A stretch of DNA of 64,000 bases from Elioraea thermophila (ex Habib et al. 2022) (GTDB lineage: Bacteria; Pseudomonadota; Alphaproteobacteria; Acetobacterales; Acetobacteraceae): positions 558,001 to 622,000 of the forward strand of contig NZ_QMDI01000002.1 in NCBI RefSeq assembly GCF_003336755.1, read 5' to 3'. Every line of letters begins with the position of its first letter. Positions within the stretch are counted from its first letter, which is position 1. The notes beneath the pieces are model-generated. The model made no database searches. It was not told the origin of the DNA and saw nothing but the letters and a program-made list of their open reading frames with translations. Shown piece after piece: positions 24,630 through 36,612 of this stretch. The position numbers and the translations under genes were made by a program.

Positions 24630-25046
24630 TCAACGCTGGCGCCAAGGAAGCCCCTCCTTGATCCAGCCGCAGACGGTCCGGCGATGGCCTTCGGGGTCGG
24701 TCGGGCCCTCGAAGCCGTCGGCGATGTTGTAGACGTGCGGGTAGCCGGCCGCGCGCGCCGCCCGCGCCGCGGCGAGCGAGCGGGCGCCGGAGCGGCAAAG
24801 GAAGTAGAGCCTGTGCTCGGGCCCGAGCCCCGCCCGGTGCAGCTCCTCGACGAAGCCCGGATTGACCGCCATCGACGGATAGAGCTGCCAGGCGATCGGG
24901 AACACGGGCTTGCCGGCTGCCGAGAGGTCGGGCATGCCGACGAAAGTCCATTCGGCGTCCGTCCGGACATCGATGAGCATCGCCTGCGGGTCCTCGTTCA
25001 GGGCCCGCCAGGCCTCGGCCGACGTCACCTCCGGGATGTCGCTCAT
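24630..25046 (-). CDS. Rhodanese-like domain protein
   Basis: This 138-residue single-domain rhodanese would carry a persulfide on Cys84 within the six-residue active loop CRSGARS. The CH2A-like LIDVRTDAEW region is also present. Possible roles include sulfur transfer or detoxification. It is divergent from the cysteine synthase gene, a sensible sulfur-metabolism neighbour, and convergent with the tail-fibre gene. Confidence 0.9.
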   Translation of the reverse strand: MSDIPEVTSAEAWRALNEDPQAMLIDVRTDAEWTFVGMPDLSAAGKPVFPIAWQLYPSMAVNPGFVEELHRAGLGPEHRLYFLCRSGARSLAAARAARAAGYPHVYNIADGFEGPTDPEGHRRTVCGWIKEGLPWRQR

Positions 25047-25106
25047 CGTACCCTCCTCCGGTGCGCGCCGCGTGGCGCCGCACGACAGCCGGGGAGGATG
25101 GGGGTG

Positions 25107-26111
25107 ATGCCGCGTTGGGTCGAGGGGTTGGTCGGGGCGATCGGGCGCACGCCGCTCATCCGCCTACGGCGCGCCTCGGAGGCGACCGGCTGCACCATCC
25201 TCGGCAAGGCCGAGTTCATGAACCCCGGCGGGTCGGTGAAGGACCGCGCCGCCCTCGCCATCATCGCCGACGCGGAGGCGAAGGGCCTGTTGCGGCCCGG
25301 CGGCGTGATCGTCGAGGGCACCGCCGGCAACACCGGAATCGGCCTAACCCTGGTGGGCAACGCACGCGGCTATCGCTCGGTGATCGTGATGCCGGAGACG
25401 CAGAGCCGCGAGAAGATCGAGTTCCTGCGCATGATCGGGGCCGATCTCAGGCTCGTTCCCGCCGTGCCCTACCGCGATCCCGGCAACTACGTGCACGTCT
25501 CGCGCCGGCTCGCCGAGGAGTTGGCCGCGACGGAGCCGCAAGGCGCGATCTGGGCCAACCAGTTCGACAACCTCGCCAACCGCGAGGGCCATCGCGCCAC
25601 CACCGGCGCGGAGCTCTGGGACGAGACCGGCGGGCGGATCGACGCCTTCACCTGCGCCTGCGGCACGGGCGGCACGCTCGCCGGCGTGGCGCTGGCGTTG
25701 AAGGAGCGCAACCCCCATGTGCGCATCGTGCTCGCCGACCCGATGGGCAGCGCCCTCTACTCCTGGGTCAAGCACGGCACGCTCGAGCTCGAGGGCTCCT
25801 CGATCACCGAAGGCATCGGGCAGAGCCGCGTGCCCGGCAACCTCCAGGGCGCGCCGATCGACGACGCCATCCGGGTGACGGACGAGGAGGCGCTCGAACA
25901 GGTGTTCGAGCTGACGATACACGAGGGGCTCTGCGTCGGCGGGTCGGCCGGGCTCAACGTGGCGGCGGCGATCCGGGTCGCGCGCGACCTCGGGCCCGGG
26001 CACACCGTGGTAACCATCCTCTGCGACGGCGGCGCGCGCTACCAGTCGAAGCTGTTCAACCCGGAGTTCCTGCGCGGCAAGGGTCTGCCGATTCCACCCT
26101 GGCTCGCCTGA
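25107..26111 (+). CDS. cysK: Cysteine synthase family PLP enzyme
   Basis: This 334-residue fold-type II enzyme is predicted to make cysteine from O-acetylserine and sulfide. The PLP lysine is Lys45 (NPGGSVKDRAA), the substrate loop is TAGNTGIGL and the phosphate loop CGTGGTLAG. It carries TAGNTG in place of the more usual TSGNTG, and a C-terminal extension (YQSKLFNPEFLRGKGLP) seen in a CysK-like subgroup, so a related beta-replacement activity is possible. The start at MPRWVEG is chosen because GGGGAGG lies at proper spacing; an ATG three codons upstream is too close to it. Confidence 0.85.
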   Translation: MPRWVEGLVGAIGRTPLIRLRRASEATGCTILGKAEFMNPGGSVKDRAALAIIADAEAKGLLRPGGVIVEGTAGNTGIGLTLVGNARGYRSVIVMPETQSREKIEFLRMIGADLRLVPAVPYRDPGNYVHVSRRLAEELAATEPQGAIWANQFDNLANREGHRATTGAELWDETGGRIDAFTCACGTGGTLAGVALALKERNPHVRIVLADPMGSALYSWVKHGTLELEGSSITEGIGQSRVPGNLQGAPIDDAIRVTDEEALEQVFELTIHEGLCVGGSAGLNVAAAIRVARDLGPGHTVVTILCDGGARYQSKLFNPEFLRGKGLPIPPWLA

Positions 26112-26158
26112 TCGGCCGGGTTCGTCGGCGGAACCGCATCTTCAGGATCCTGGCCGGG

Positions 26159-26182
26159 GGGCCGCCGCGGACCCGGCGGCCC
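26159..26182. terminator. GC-rich hairpin between convergent genes
   Basis: GGGCCGCC (26159-26166) pairs perfectly with GGCGGCCC (26175-26182) around an 8-nt loop, 48 bp past the cysteine synthase stop and before the end of the convergent small gene. No T-run follows on either strand, so intrinsic termination is uncertain. Confidence 0.35.
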
Positions 26183-26261
26183 GGGACGGGCGCGGACATC
26201 CCCGCCGCCACCGTCCCGGGCCGACCCATCGCGCCCCGCCGTGCCGCCTCGCGGTGGCGCG

Positions 26262-26570
26262 TCAGTGCACCGGTTCGGGCGTGACCCGCCGGCCTTTGCC
26301 GGGCGAGGCGGTAACCATCCGCGCGTCGCTGCCGCTGTAATGGCGGTTCATGGCATGGACCGCGGCGATCAGGTCGAACACGGCGTGCTGCACTCGGGCC
26401 GCCACATGATCGCGCCCTGCCGCACTCTCCGACTCGTCGTCACCCTCCGGCGTGACGTCGCAGGAGAGGAACTCGACGTACCAGGCGGCGAACCGCTGCG
26501 CTGCTGCAAGCACCTGAATCACTACCGCATCGCCCGAGATGGCGGCTGCGTCCTCTGCCTCCTCGCCCAT
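26262..26570 (-). CDS. Small hypothetical protein
   Basis: This is a 102-residue open frame starting at MGEEAEDAAAIS with a GAGGGA sequence upstream of the ATG. It has a plausible soluble composition: a helical, Ala-rich half (AVVIQVLAAAQRFAAWYVEFL), an acidic stretch (TPEGDDESES) and a second helix (VQHAVFDLIAAVHAMNRHY). No domain is recognised. A chance frame at this GC content is possible. Confidence 0.5.
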   Translation of the reverse strand: MGEEAEDAAAISGDAVVIQVLAAAQRFAAWYVEFLSCDVTPEGDDESESAAGRDHVAARVQHAVFDLIAAVHAMNRHYSGSDARMVTASPGKGRRVTPEPVH

Positions 26571-26839
26571 CCCAGTCCCTCTCGTCCGCTTCGCCAGACG
26601 GCCGCCCATGGCCACCCCGCTGCGTCGCAGACTGACGCGTGCCGTTCTTCGAAGCGCGTGAGAATCGCATCATCCGACGTGAATTCTTCGCCTCCCGTGC
26701 GGCATTTCGGCCACGCTCGGAATCACGATGGTGACCACGCTCGGCCGACGCTGATCGCCACCGCTTTCAGGCGTGCAGGCTCGCCGCTAGGTTGTGTCGC
26801 TGCCAGCCCACCTCGCGCCATCGTCGCAAGGACAGACCC

Positions 26840-27646
26840 ATGACCGAGACCGCGAAACCCAGCCCCATCCTCACCTTCCACCGGCTGATCGAGACCGCAC
26901 GCCCGCCGATGCGGGCGGACCGCTCGGCGATCGGCACCCTGCCGACACGTGCCTTCCGCTACTGCGAAGCGGTGTGCACGGCCTCGGCCTTCGGTTGGTA
27001 CGTGTTTCCCCCGATCGGCATCACCCTGACCTGGGACGGATCGCAGATTTTCTGGACCTATGACGGGGCGGAGCACGACGGCTGGATCCCGCTCAACGGC
27101 AGCGCGCAGTTCCCCTACTTCGCGCAGAGGTTCGACGAGGTGGCTCCCCCCTCCTGCCGCGGCTTCTCGCCGCCGTTCATCTCCGCCCTCAAGGAGCCCG
27201 GCGTCGTGCAGTTCTGGTCCGGCCTGATCGCCCGCACCGCTCCCGGCTGGGGGCTCCTTGTGCGCGCCCCTGCCAACATGCCCCGCGGAAACTGGGAGGT
27301 GTACGAAGGGATCATCGAGACCGACCGCTGGTTCGGGCCGCTCCTGTCGAACATCCGCCTCACCAAGACCGACGTGCAGATTCGTTTCGAGCCCGATTGG
27401 CCGATCTTCCAGGTGGTGCCCCTCCCGCGGTCCCTTTACGGCAACGAGACGATGCAGTCGGTCGAGCTCAAGCTGCGTCTCGCGGATTTCGGCGAAGCGG
27501 AATGGGCCGCCTATGAGGAGACGGTGGTCAAACCCTGTTCCGATCCGCAGCGCGAACAGGGCGCCTATGCCCAGCGCACCCGCCGCCGCCGCAAGGGCGA
27601 GGTCGGGCACATGGCGGCGAGCGAAGAGGAGAAGGTGGGCAGCTGA
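26840..27646 (+). CDS. Uncharacterised protein resembling the DUF6065 family
   Basis: This 268-residue protein has no signal peptide or membrane span. It is rich in Trp, Phe and Pro motifs (ASAFGWYVFPPIGITLTW, QFWSGLIARTAPGWGLLVR, NWEVYEGIIETDRWFGPL). The layout resembles DUF6065 proteins as I recall them; function unknown. The start at MTETAKPSP is preceded by an AGGACAG sequence. The C-terminal 40 residues are charged and likely disordered. It ends 19 bp before the convergent heparinase-like pseudogene. Confidence 0.8.
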   Translation: MTETAKPSPILTFHRLIETARPPMRADRSAIGTLPTRAFRYCEAVCTASAFGWYVFPPIGITLTWDGSQIFWTYDGAEHDGWIPLNGSAQFPYFAQRFDEVAPPSCRGFSPPFISALKEPGVVQFWSGLIARTAPGWGLLVRAPANMPRGNWEVYEGIIETDRWFGPLLSNIRLTKTDVQIRFEPDWPIFQVVPLPRSLYGNETMQSVELKLRLADFGEAEWAAYEETVVKPCSDPQREQGAYAQRTRRRRKGEVGHMAASEEEKVGS

Positions 27647-27665
27647 CCGACGTTGCCATCGGGCC

Positions 27666-29090
27666 TCAGTCGCCGGACGCGGCGCCGGCAAACCGCACGG
27701 CGGTGATGATCGTCCGCGTGTCCGGCGCGGGGCGGATCTCCAGCAACGGGATCAATCGCCTGCGCCCGTAACGCGGCGCCTCCCAACCGTGGCCGAGCGC
27801 GGTCGCAACCTCGCCGTCCGCCCGCACGGTCAGGCAGGCGAGGGAACTCGCGGCGCCCGTTCCGGTCTGCCGCCAAAGGGCGGGAGCGAGGCGCCAGCGC
27901 ACCACCGCACCGGGTCGGTCGAGCCGGTCGATCACCGTGCCAAGCCCCTGCCGCAGCACCACGGTCCGTTCGTGGTGGCGGTCGCGCGTGCACAGCCTCC
28001 CCGGCTCGACCTCGACCGGGGCCATCCGCGGCGCGGGGCAAACAGCCAGCCTAAGAGCCGAGGCGGACGGTCCTCGTCACCCCATTGCGCGGTGTTGTGG
28101 TGGCGGGTGCCGGCGAGGTCCGTCTCCCCCGCCGGAGGGTTGTAGAGCCATGAGCCGCCGTCGCGCAGGATCTCCTCGCCCGCGTGCAGCAGTGAGAGGT
28201 GCATCACGTCGCCCTGACCCGGGGTGAACCGGCCGCAGGGCAGTCGGAGGAGGGCGCCGGTGTGCTTCAGTCGCGGTCCCGCCGTGCCGCCGTCCGCATC
28301 GGCCCAGCCTCCCTCCGCCGGCCGGCTGGGAGAACCGATGCCGGCGAGCGCAGCCAGCGGATCGATGCGGCGGCCGCCGAACGCCGCCTCCGCCCGCACG
28401 AGATTCGGCCGCACATCGTCCGGTTCAGCGCCCAGCGCGTCGCACAGCAGGGTGCCGTCATCGTGGCCGAGCCTCGGCACCCGCCCCGTCCCCGGATCGG
28501 CGAGCCGCGCGGGCCACAGGGTCATCGCCCGCCCCGCACGCAAGACCGACTCGGTGAGAGGGCCGGCGAGCAAGGCCGCAACCGCGAGCGCATCGAGCGC
28601 CATGCGGTGATACCGCGTGGAGACCTGGGCGAACCCGCCCTCCGCCGTCACCAGCGGCGGCACGTCCGCAACCAGCACCGCCGTCCCGCGCGCCGCAACG
28701 GCGCATCGTCGAGCCAGGCGCCGGCGACCGCCGAGGCGGCGGCGCAGACGAGACCGTGGTAGTTGGCGAGCGAGCGTTCGTAGTCGAGGGTGGCCAGGAT
28801 CCGATCGACGAGCAACGCGGCAAGCGCACGCCCCGCCGCCGTCGGCTCGGCATCGATGAACCGGGCCGCAACGACGAGGTGCAAAAGACGGATCGCCGCC
28901 TCCTGGGCGCTAGCCCACATCGCGCCGCGACAGGGCGGGCAGAGCGCAGAAAGGTCGCGATCTCGCGCTCGAGCCGGACGAGAAGGTCGGGGTGACGCAG
29001 GGTGCGGACGAGCCAGCCAAGCCTCGGCAAGATGCCCCATCGCCCTCCCTCCCAGTCCAGGCGCACATCGCCGAAGGCGTAGAGGGAAAC
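27666..29090 (-). pseudogene. Heparinase II/III-like protein, frameshifted remnant
   Basis: Four fragments of one protein lie in order on the minus strand but in changing frames: about 29090-28920 (LYAFGDVRLDWEGGRWGILP), 28920-28686 (AAIRLLHLVVAARFIDAEP), 28685-28030 (HTGALLRLPCGRFTPGQGD, HHNTAQWGDED) and 28028-27666 (ending FAGAASGD). The third holds the heparinase II/III-type beta-sheet core with the conserved HN near an acidic patch. Breakpoints lie near 28920, 28686 and 28029. The summed length, about 470 residues, is short for the family, so bases have also been lost. Such proteins act on uronic-acid polysaccharides and often neighbour exopolysaccharide export genes, as here. Confidence 0.8.
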
Positions 29091-29119
29091 CCGATGGCAC
29101 GGGCGATCATCGTCCGGAC

Positions 29120-31834
29120 GGGAGGGCAGCGGCGACGATCCAGCAGATCCTCGACCTTGCCGGCGCGGCGGGCCGCGACACCGCACCCCCTACCCTGGCC
29201 ACCCCGGCGCCGCCTCCCCAAGCCGCGCCCCCCGCGCCGCCTCGCACAGTCGAGCGGGAAAGCCCCGTCGAGGCCTTCTATGCCGCGCGCCTGCCACCCG
29301 GCATGCAGCCGCTGCGCCTGTTCGGCTACGACGCCTTCCTGTCCCTTCCCGTCGGTGGTCCGCCGGCCGTGGCTGGCCTCCCCGACGACAACGTGCTCGG
29401 CCGTGACGACGCGCTCGTGGTCACCCTGCGCGGCTGCATCTCCCGCACGGTTTCGGCGCGGATCGATCGCGACGGCCGGCTGATCCTGCCCGATCAGGCG
29501 CCGATCGACGCCGCCGGCGGCGTCAAGCGCACCGGCTCGTTGCGCGCGATCCGCGTCGAAGGCCGTGGCGGCGCCCGCGTGGTCGACCTGTACGGCGTGT
29601 TGGCCGGGCGAGGTCCCGCCCCCGACCTCGCGCTCCGCCCCGGCGATCGCATCGTCGTCCCGCCGCTCGGCCCGACCATCGCCATTGCGGGCGAAGTGGG
29701 CCGGCCCGGCATCGACGAACTGCCGCCTGGCCTGCCGGTGCTGCCGCTCATCGAGGCGTTGGCCCTCGCGGGCGACTCGCTTCGGCCGCAAGGCGTCCGC
29801 TTCCTGCTGCAGCAGTTCGACGCCTCTGGCCGCTCCGCCTTCGCCGAGATCGGCCCTGACCGTAACCTCCGACGCGGCGATCTCGTGCTCGTCCTGCCCG
29901 CCCTCTCGGTCTTGGTCGGCCAAGTGCGCCTCTCGGGTCACGTGCTGCTACCGCAGGTGCGCTCGCGCGGCGCTGCCGGCACCGTGCGCCGGCTGATCGG
30001 GGACCAGAGACAGATCCGGCCCGATCCCGATCTCCGCTACGCCGCCGTGGTGCGGGTCGAGCCGACCACGCGGGTGAAACGGATCGAGGCCTTCGACCTC
30101 GGCCAGGTGCTGGCCGGCCGGCACGACCTGCCGCTCGCCGACGAGCATGAAGTGGTGATCTTGAGCCGTGCCGACATCGCCTTGGCTGTCGGGTCCGGCC
30201 GTGCAGAAGGTGGTGCGGGGCGAGGCGCCCGAGCAGGACTGCCCCGCGCTGGCACGGATCGCCGCGCTGGCCGCCGCCGGGCCCGAACGTTTCGTCCATG
30301 CCCGCGGGGTGGGGATGATCGAGAGCGGCCCGGGCGGCTGCCCGGAGGTGTTCCGCGATCACCCCGACCTCGCCGCCGCCGCGCTCGAAGCCGCCATCCT
30401 GCTGCTCGGCGAAGTGCAGCGGCCGGGTCTCCATCCGGTCGCGCGCGACGTCACCCTCGCCGACCTCCTTGCCGTCGCCGGCGGCGTGTCGGACACGGCG
30501 GACCTGCGCAACGTCGAACTCAGCCGGGTGCTGACGGTGCCCGGTGCGACGACCGCGCCGATCGAGCGGCTCCCCCTCGACATCACCTCGCGCAACTTCG
30601 CCGCGGTGCGGGTGAGCCCGCGCGACACCGTCCGTTTCGCCCGCCTGTTCATCGACCGCGACCTCGGACCGGTTCGGCTCGCCGGCGAGTTCGTCCGCCC
30701 CGGGCTCTACGAGATCCGCCGCGACGAACGTCGGCGCGGTCTCGGGCGGAGCGAGATGCGGCTGAACGCCCGCCTCGTCTGGCGCCCCATCGATGGCGTC
30801 GAGCTTTCGGCCGGGTTCGTGCACGGCAAGGACCGCGTGCTGCGCGCGAGCCTGATCGCCGACCCGGCCTCTCCGCCGCGCGTGCTGCCCACGCCGGTCC
30901 TGCCGCCGCCGCCGCGGCCCGATTCTCGCAACCGATTGGCAAGGCGCGCTGATCGCCCGCCTGCGTGCCGACGGCATGCCGCCGATGCGGCTTTCGGCCG
31001 TCGGCGCCGAACTGCATGTCGTGCTGGCGCTGATGGACCCTTCGACCCGCTGTCCGGCGAACTGATGGCGGTGGGTGGCGGGCGAGTCGCCTTCGGCCAT
31101 GGGCTTTCGGTGGGAGGCGAACCCGGGGCGGACCTGATCGGCAACCTGCGCGGCCGGCCTCGACCTCCGGACACCGAGCTCGCCCCGGTGCGGACGGAGA
31201 TCGGCTCCTATCTGGAAGTGACCCGCTTCCCCGTGCTGAGCCTGACCGCGGAGGGGATCTGGACCGTCGGCACCGACCTCTTCGCCCGCGTCACCGCCGG
31301 GCTTCTCGAGATGATGTACGGCGGCGTGCAGGGCGAGATCCTGTGGCGCCCGGTCGACTCCCGCTTCGCGATCGGGGCGGATCTCGCCTGGGTGAAGCAG
31401 CGCGACTTCGACCGGGCGTTCCGCTTCCGCGACGACGAGACAGTGACCGGGCACCTCTCGCTCTACGTCGATCTTCCGTACCGCGATCTTTACGCCATCC
31501 TGCGCGCGGGGCGGTATCTCGCGCGGGACTGGGGGGCGACGCTGGAGCTCGGCCGGCGGTTCGACAACGGGGTGGAGATCGGCGGCTTCGCCACGCTGAC
31601 GGATGCGGGGTTCGACAAGTTCGGCGAGGGCAGTTTCGACAAGGGCTCTTCATCCGTTTCCCGTTCGACGTGTTCGGCGCGGCGACACCGTCGCGCGGGC
31701 AGATCCTGATCCGCCCGCTGATCCGCGACGGCGGGCAGAGGCTGGCGGTGGACAACCCGCTGTATGAGGTGACGCGGGAGGGCCGGCGCGAGGCGTTCCT
31801 GCGAGGGCTGTCGGGGCTGGTGCCCGGGCGGTGA
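29120..31834 (+). pseudogene. Wza-type polysaccharide export / YjbH chimera, multiply broken
   Basis: The 5' part (29120 to about 30730) resembles an outer-membrane polysaccharide export protein with SLBB domains (VLGRDDALVVTLRG, PPLGPTIAIAGEVGRPG, LSGHVLLPQVRS). An internal segment seems deleted where APIDAAGG runs directly into VKRTGSLRAIRV. One extra T near 30182 shifts the frame; removing it restores IA-WLSGPAVQKV. Near 30730 the sequence passes abruptly into a YjbH-like beta-barrel protein (WRPIDGVELSAG, VTAGLLEMMYGG, VTGHLSLYVDLPYRDLY), with shifts near 30910, 31050 and 31645 before the true C-terminus SLYEV-like region and stop at 31834. It cannot encode either protein intact. Confidence 0.8.
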
Positions 31835-32136
31835 GGCATTTGCCTCGGGTCACGCCGGCTCCCGACGGCCGGTCGAAAAGCAAAACTTCGCATGCCTGGG
31901 AGGCCGCATAGGGGGACCCCCAACCGCATCGTTTGCGGTTCGCACCAATGGACCCAGGGCGTTCGGCGCATTCGCCGCACTCCGCCCGAGCGACAATCCA
32001 CCGCTCCGCCCGCCTCGGCCCAGGGCGATGGGGCGCCCCGCAGCCGAGGGGCCAGGGGCGACCGTCCGGCCACTCGTCGTGACCCTCGGGTCGTTTCAGC
32101 CCCAACGTCGGACGGCAGGCGACGACGGGATCACCC
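31835..32136. other. Gene-free 302-bp segment with small hairpins
   Basis: The segment lies between the yjbH remnant and the ssb stop. Structured spots are GCCTGGGAGGC (31894-31904), GGGGG-A-CCCCC (31911-31921) and a perfect 7-bp stem AACCGCA/TGCGGTT with a 5-nt loop (31922-31940). No convincing frame, promoter or T-run terminator is seen. It could be a dispersed intergenic repeat or an RNA element. Confidence 0.45.
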
Positions 32137-32619
32137 TCAGAACGGAATGTCGTCATCGAGATCGGTCTTGCGCACAGAAGCGTCCCAGCCGCCCCGGCCG
32201 GCCGGCGCCGGCTGGCGGCCCCCGCCATAGCCCCGCTCCTCCTCCTCGATCGCCGGCCCCGCCCCCTCGCGGCGATCGAGCAGCACCATCTCCGCCCCGA
32301 TCCGACCAAGCAGGATCTCCGTCGTGTAGCGCTCCTGGCCGGACTGGTCCGTCCATTTCCGCGTCTGCAGCTTGCCCTCGAGATAGACCTTGCTGCCCTT
32401 GCGCAGGTACTTCTCCGCCACCTCGGCCAGGCGGTCGTTCATGATCACCACGCGGTGCCACTCGGTGCGCTCCTGCCGCTCGCCCGTGGCCTTGTCCGAC
32501 CACGAGTCGGAGGTCGCGACCGACAGGTTCACCACCTTCATCCCCGACTGCGTCGTGCGCACCTCGGGGTCGCGCCCGAGATTGCCGACGAGGATCACCT
32601 TGTTCACGCTTCCGGCCAT
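32137..32619 (-). CDS. ssb: Single-stranded DNA-binding protein
   Basis: This 160-residue SSB protects ssDNA during replication and repair. The OB fold occupies residues 1-110 ([47 protein letters not shown]). A Gly-rich linker follows, and the acidic DDDIPF tip that docks partner proteins is intact. It is divergent from uvrA, the classical arrangement. Confidence 0.98.
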   Translation of the reverse strand: MAGSVNKVILVGNLGRDPEVRTTQSGMKVVNLSVATSDSWSDKATGERQERTEWHRVVIMNDRLAEVAEKYLRKGSKVYLEGKLQTRKWTDQSGQERYTTEILLGRIGAEMVLLDRREGAGPAIEEEERGYGGGRQPAPAGRGGWDASVRKTDLDDDIPF

Positions 32620-32763
32620 CGCCTTCGCCCTCCGACTCCGTCCCGGACTTTAGGCTGCCGCCCGCCTCTCGTCACACCCCCGCGTGCCGCGCCCCTCGCC
32701 CCTTGCGGCGGAGGGCCCATCTGAGGCGCATTCGCTCCTTCGGACGTTGCGATGGTGCCCCGA

Positions 32764-35682
<2,919 letters not shown>

Positions 35683-35706
35683 ATCCGGCCGACCCGAGGA
35701 AGGCAC

Positions 35707-35746
35707 TTGCCTTCCGACCTTCGATGGTTCGATACTCGCACCATCG
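35707..35746 (+). promoter_or_regulatory. Candidate soxAX promoter with overlapping operator
   Basis: A -35-like TTGCCT (35707-35712) and -10-like GATACT (35731-35736), each four of six to consensus with an 18-bp spacer, lie 54 bp upstream of soxA. A perfect 7-bp inverted repeat, CGATGGT (35722-35728) and ACCATCG (35740-35746), brackets the -10 symmetrically. A repressor bound there would block the polymerase. ArsR-type SoxR repressors control sox genes in other alphaproteobacteria, but none is encoded here. Confidence 0.5.
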
Positions 35747-35789
35747 TGAACCGACGCGTCGCAAGACGAACGTTGGGGGGAGGAACGGA

Positions 35790-36599
35790 ATGAAAGTGAC
35801 GTTGTGGGCGATCGGCGCGGCGGCCGGCGCCTCGATTGCGATCTCCGCCGGGCTCGCGCAGTCCGACAACCCGGTCGAGGAATATCGCCGGATGCTGGCG
35901 GATCCCTTCGCCAACCCCGGGTTCCTGTGGGTCGACGAGGGCGAGCGGCTCTGGAACGAGAAGCGCGGACCGAAGAACGCCTCGCTCGAACAGTGCGATC
36001 TCGGCCTCGGTCCCGGCGTGCTGGATGGCGCCTACGCGCAGCTGCCGCGTTATTTTCCAGATGTCGACAAGGTGATGGATGCGGAAAGCCGCATCGTGCA
36101 CTGCATGGTGACCCTGCAGGGCTTCGACGAGGCGGAGATCCGTCGCCGCGCCTTCTCCACGCGCGACCGCAAGTCGGAGCTCGAGGCGCTGGTCGCGTTC
36201 GTGGCTGAGAAGTCCTCCGGGCACAAGTTCTCGATCCCGCTGACCCATCCGAAGGAAAAGGAGGCTTATGCTCTCGGCGAAGCGGTGTTCTATCGCCGCG
36301 GGTCCTTCTTCGATTTCTCCTGCGCCACGTGCCACAGCCAGGATGGGTTGAGGATCCGGCTTCAGGAACTCGGCAACATGCGCAAGCAGGAGGATGCGGC
36401 ACGCGCATTGACCTCCTGGCCGACCTATCGCGTCTCACACGAGACGCTGCGCACCATGCAGCACCGCATGTGGGACTGCTTCTGGCAGATGCGCATGCCT
36501 GATCTCGTGCATGGCTCCGAGGTGTCGATTGCCCTGATCACCTGGCTGACGAAGAACGCCGAGGGCGGCGAACTCGAAGTGCCGTCGATCAAGCGCTGA
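35790..36599 (+). CDS. soxA: Sulfur oxidation c-type cytochrome SoxA
   Basis: SoxA is the catalytic subunit of SoxXA, which oxidatively couples thiosulfate to the SoxY carrier in the periplasm. It has 269 residues with a signal peptide at about 1-23. A single haem site CATCH (Cys178, Cys181, His182) and the invariant active-site Cys230 (MQHRMWDC) are present. Cys69 and Cys105 sit where the lost N-terminal haem domain keeps a disulfide. It is therefore the mono-haem SoxA type. GGGGGGAGG precedes the ATG. It is followed by soxX after 13 bp; other sox genes are not in this window. Confidence 0.95.
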   Translation: MKVTLWAIGAAAGASIAISAGLAQSDNPVEEYRRMLADPFANPGFLWVDEGERLWNEKRGPKNASLEQCDLGLGPGVLDGAYAQLPRYFPDVDKVMDAESRIVHCMVTLQGFDEAEIRRRAFSTRDRKSELEALVAFVAEKSSGHKFSIPLTHPKEKEAYALGEAVFYRRGSFFDFSCATCHSQDGLRIRLQELGNMRKQEDAARALTSWPTYRVSHETLRTMQHRMWDCFWQMRMPDLVHGSEVSIALITWLTKNAEGGELEVPSIKR

Positions 36600-36612
36600 A
36601 GGGGGATGTGTG

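Noticed and set aside
31291-32309. Minus-strand frames of 219-260 codons between yjbH and ssb
   Set aside because: They run across the yjbH remnant and into ssb in other frames; no homology or start context supports them.
32620-32763. LexA/SOS box expected between ssb and uvrA
   Set aside because: No GTTC-N7-GTTC or GAAC-N7-GTTC pattern was found by eye, so SOS control is not claimed.
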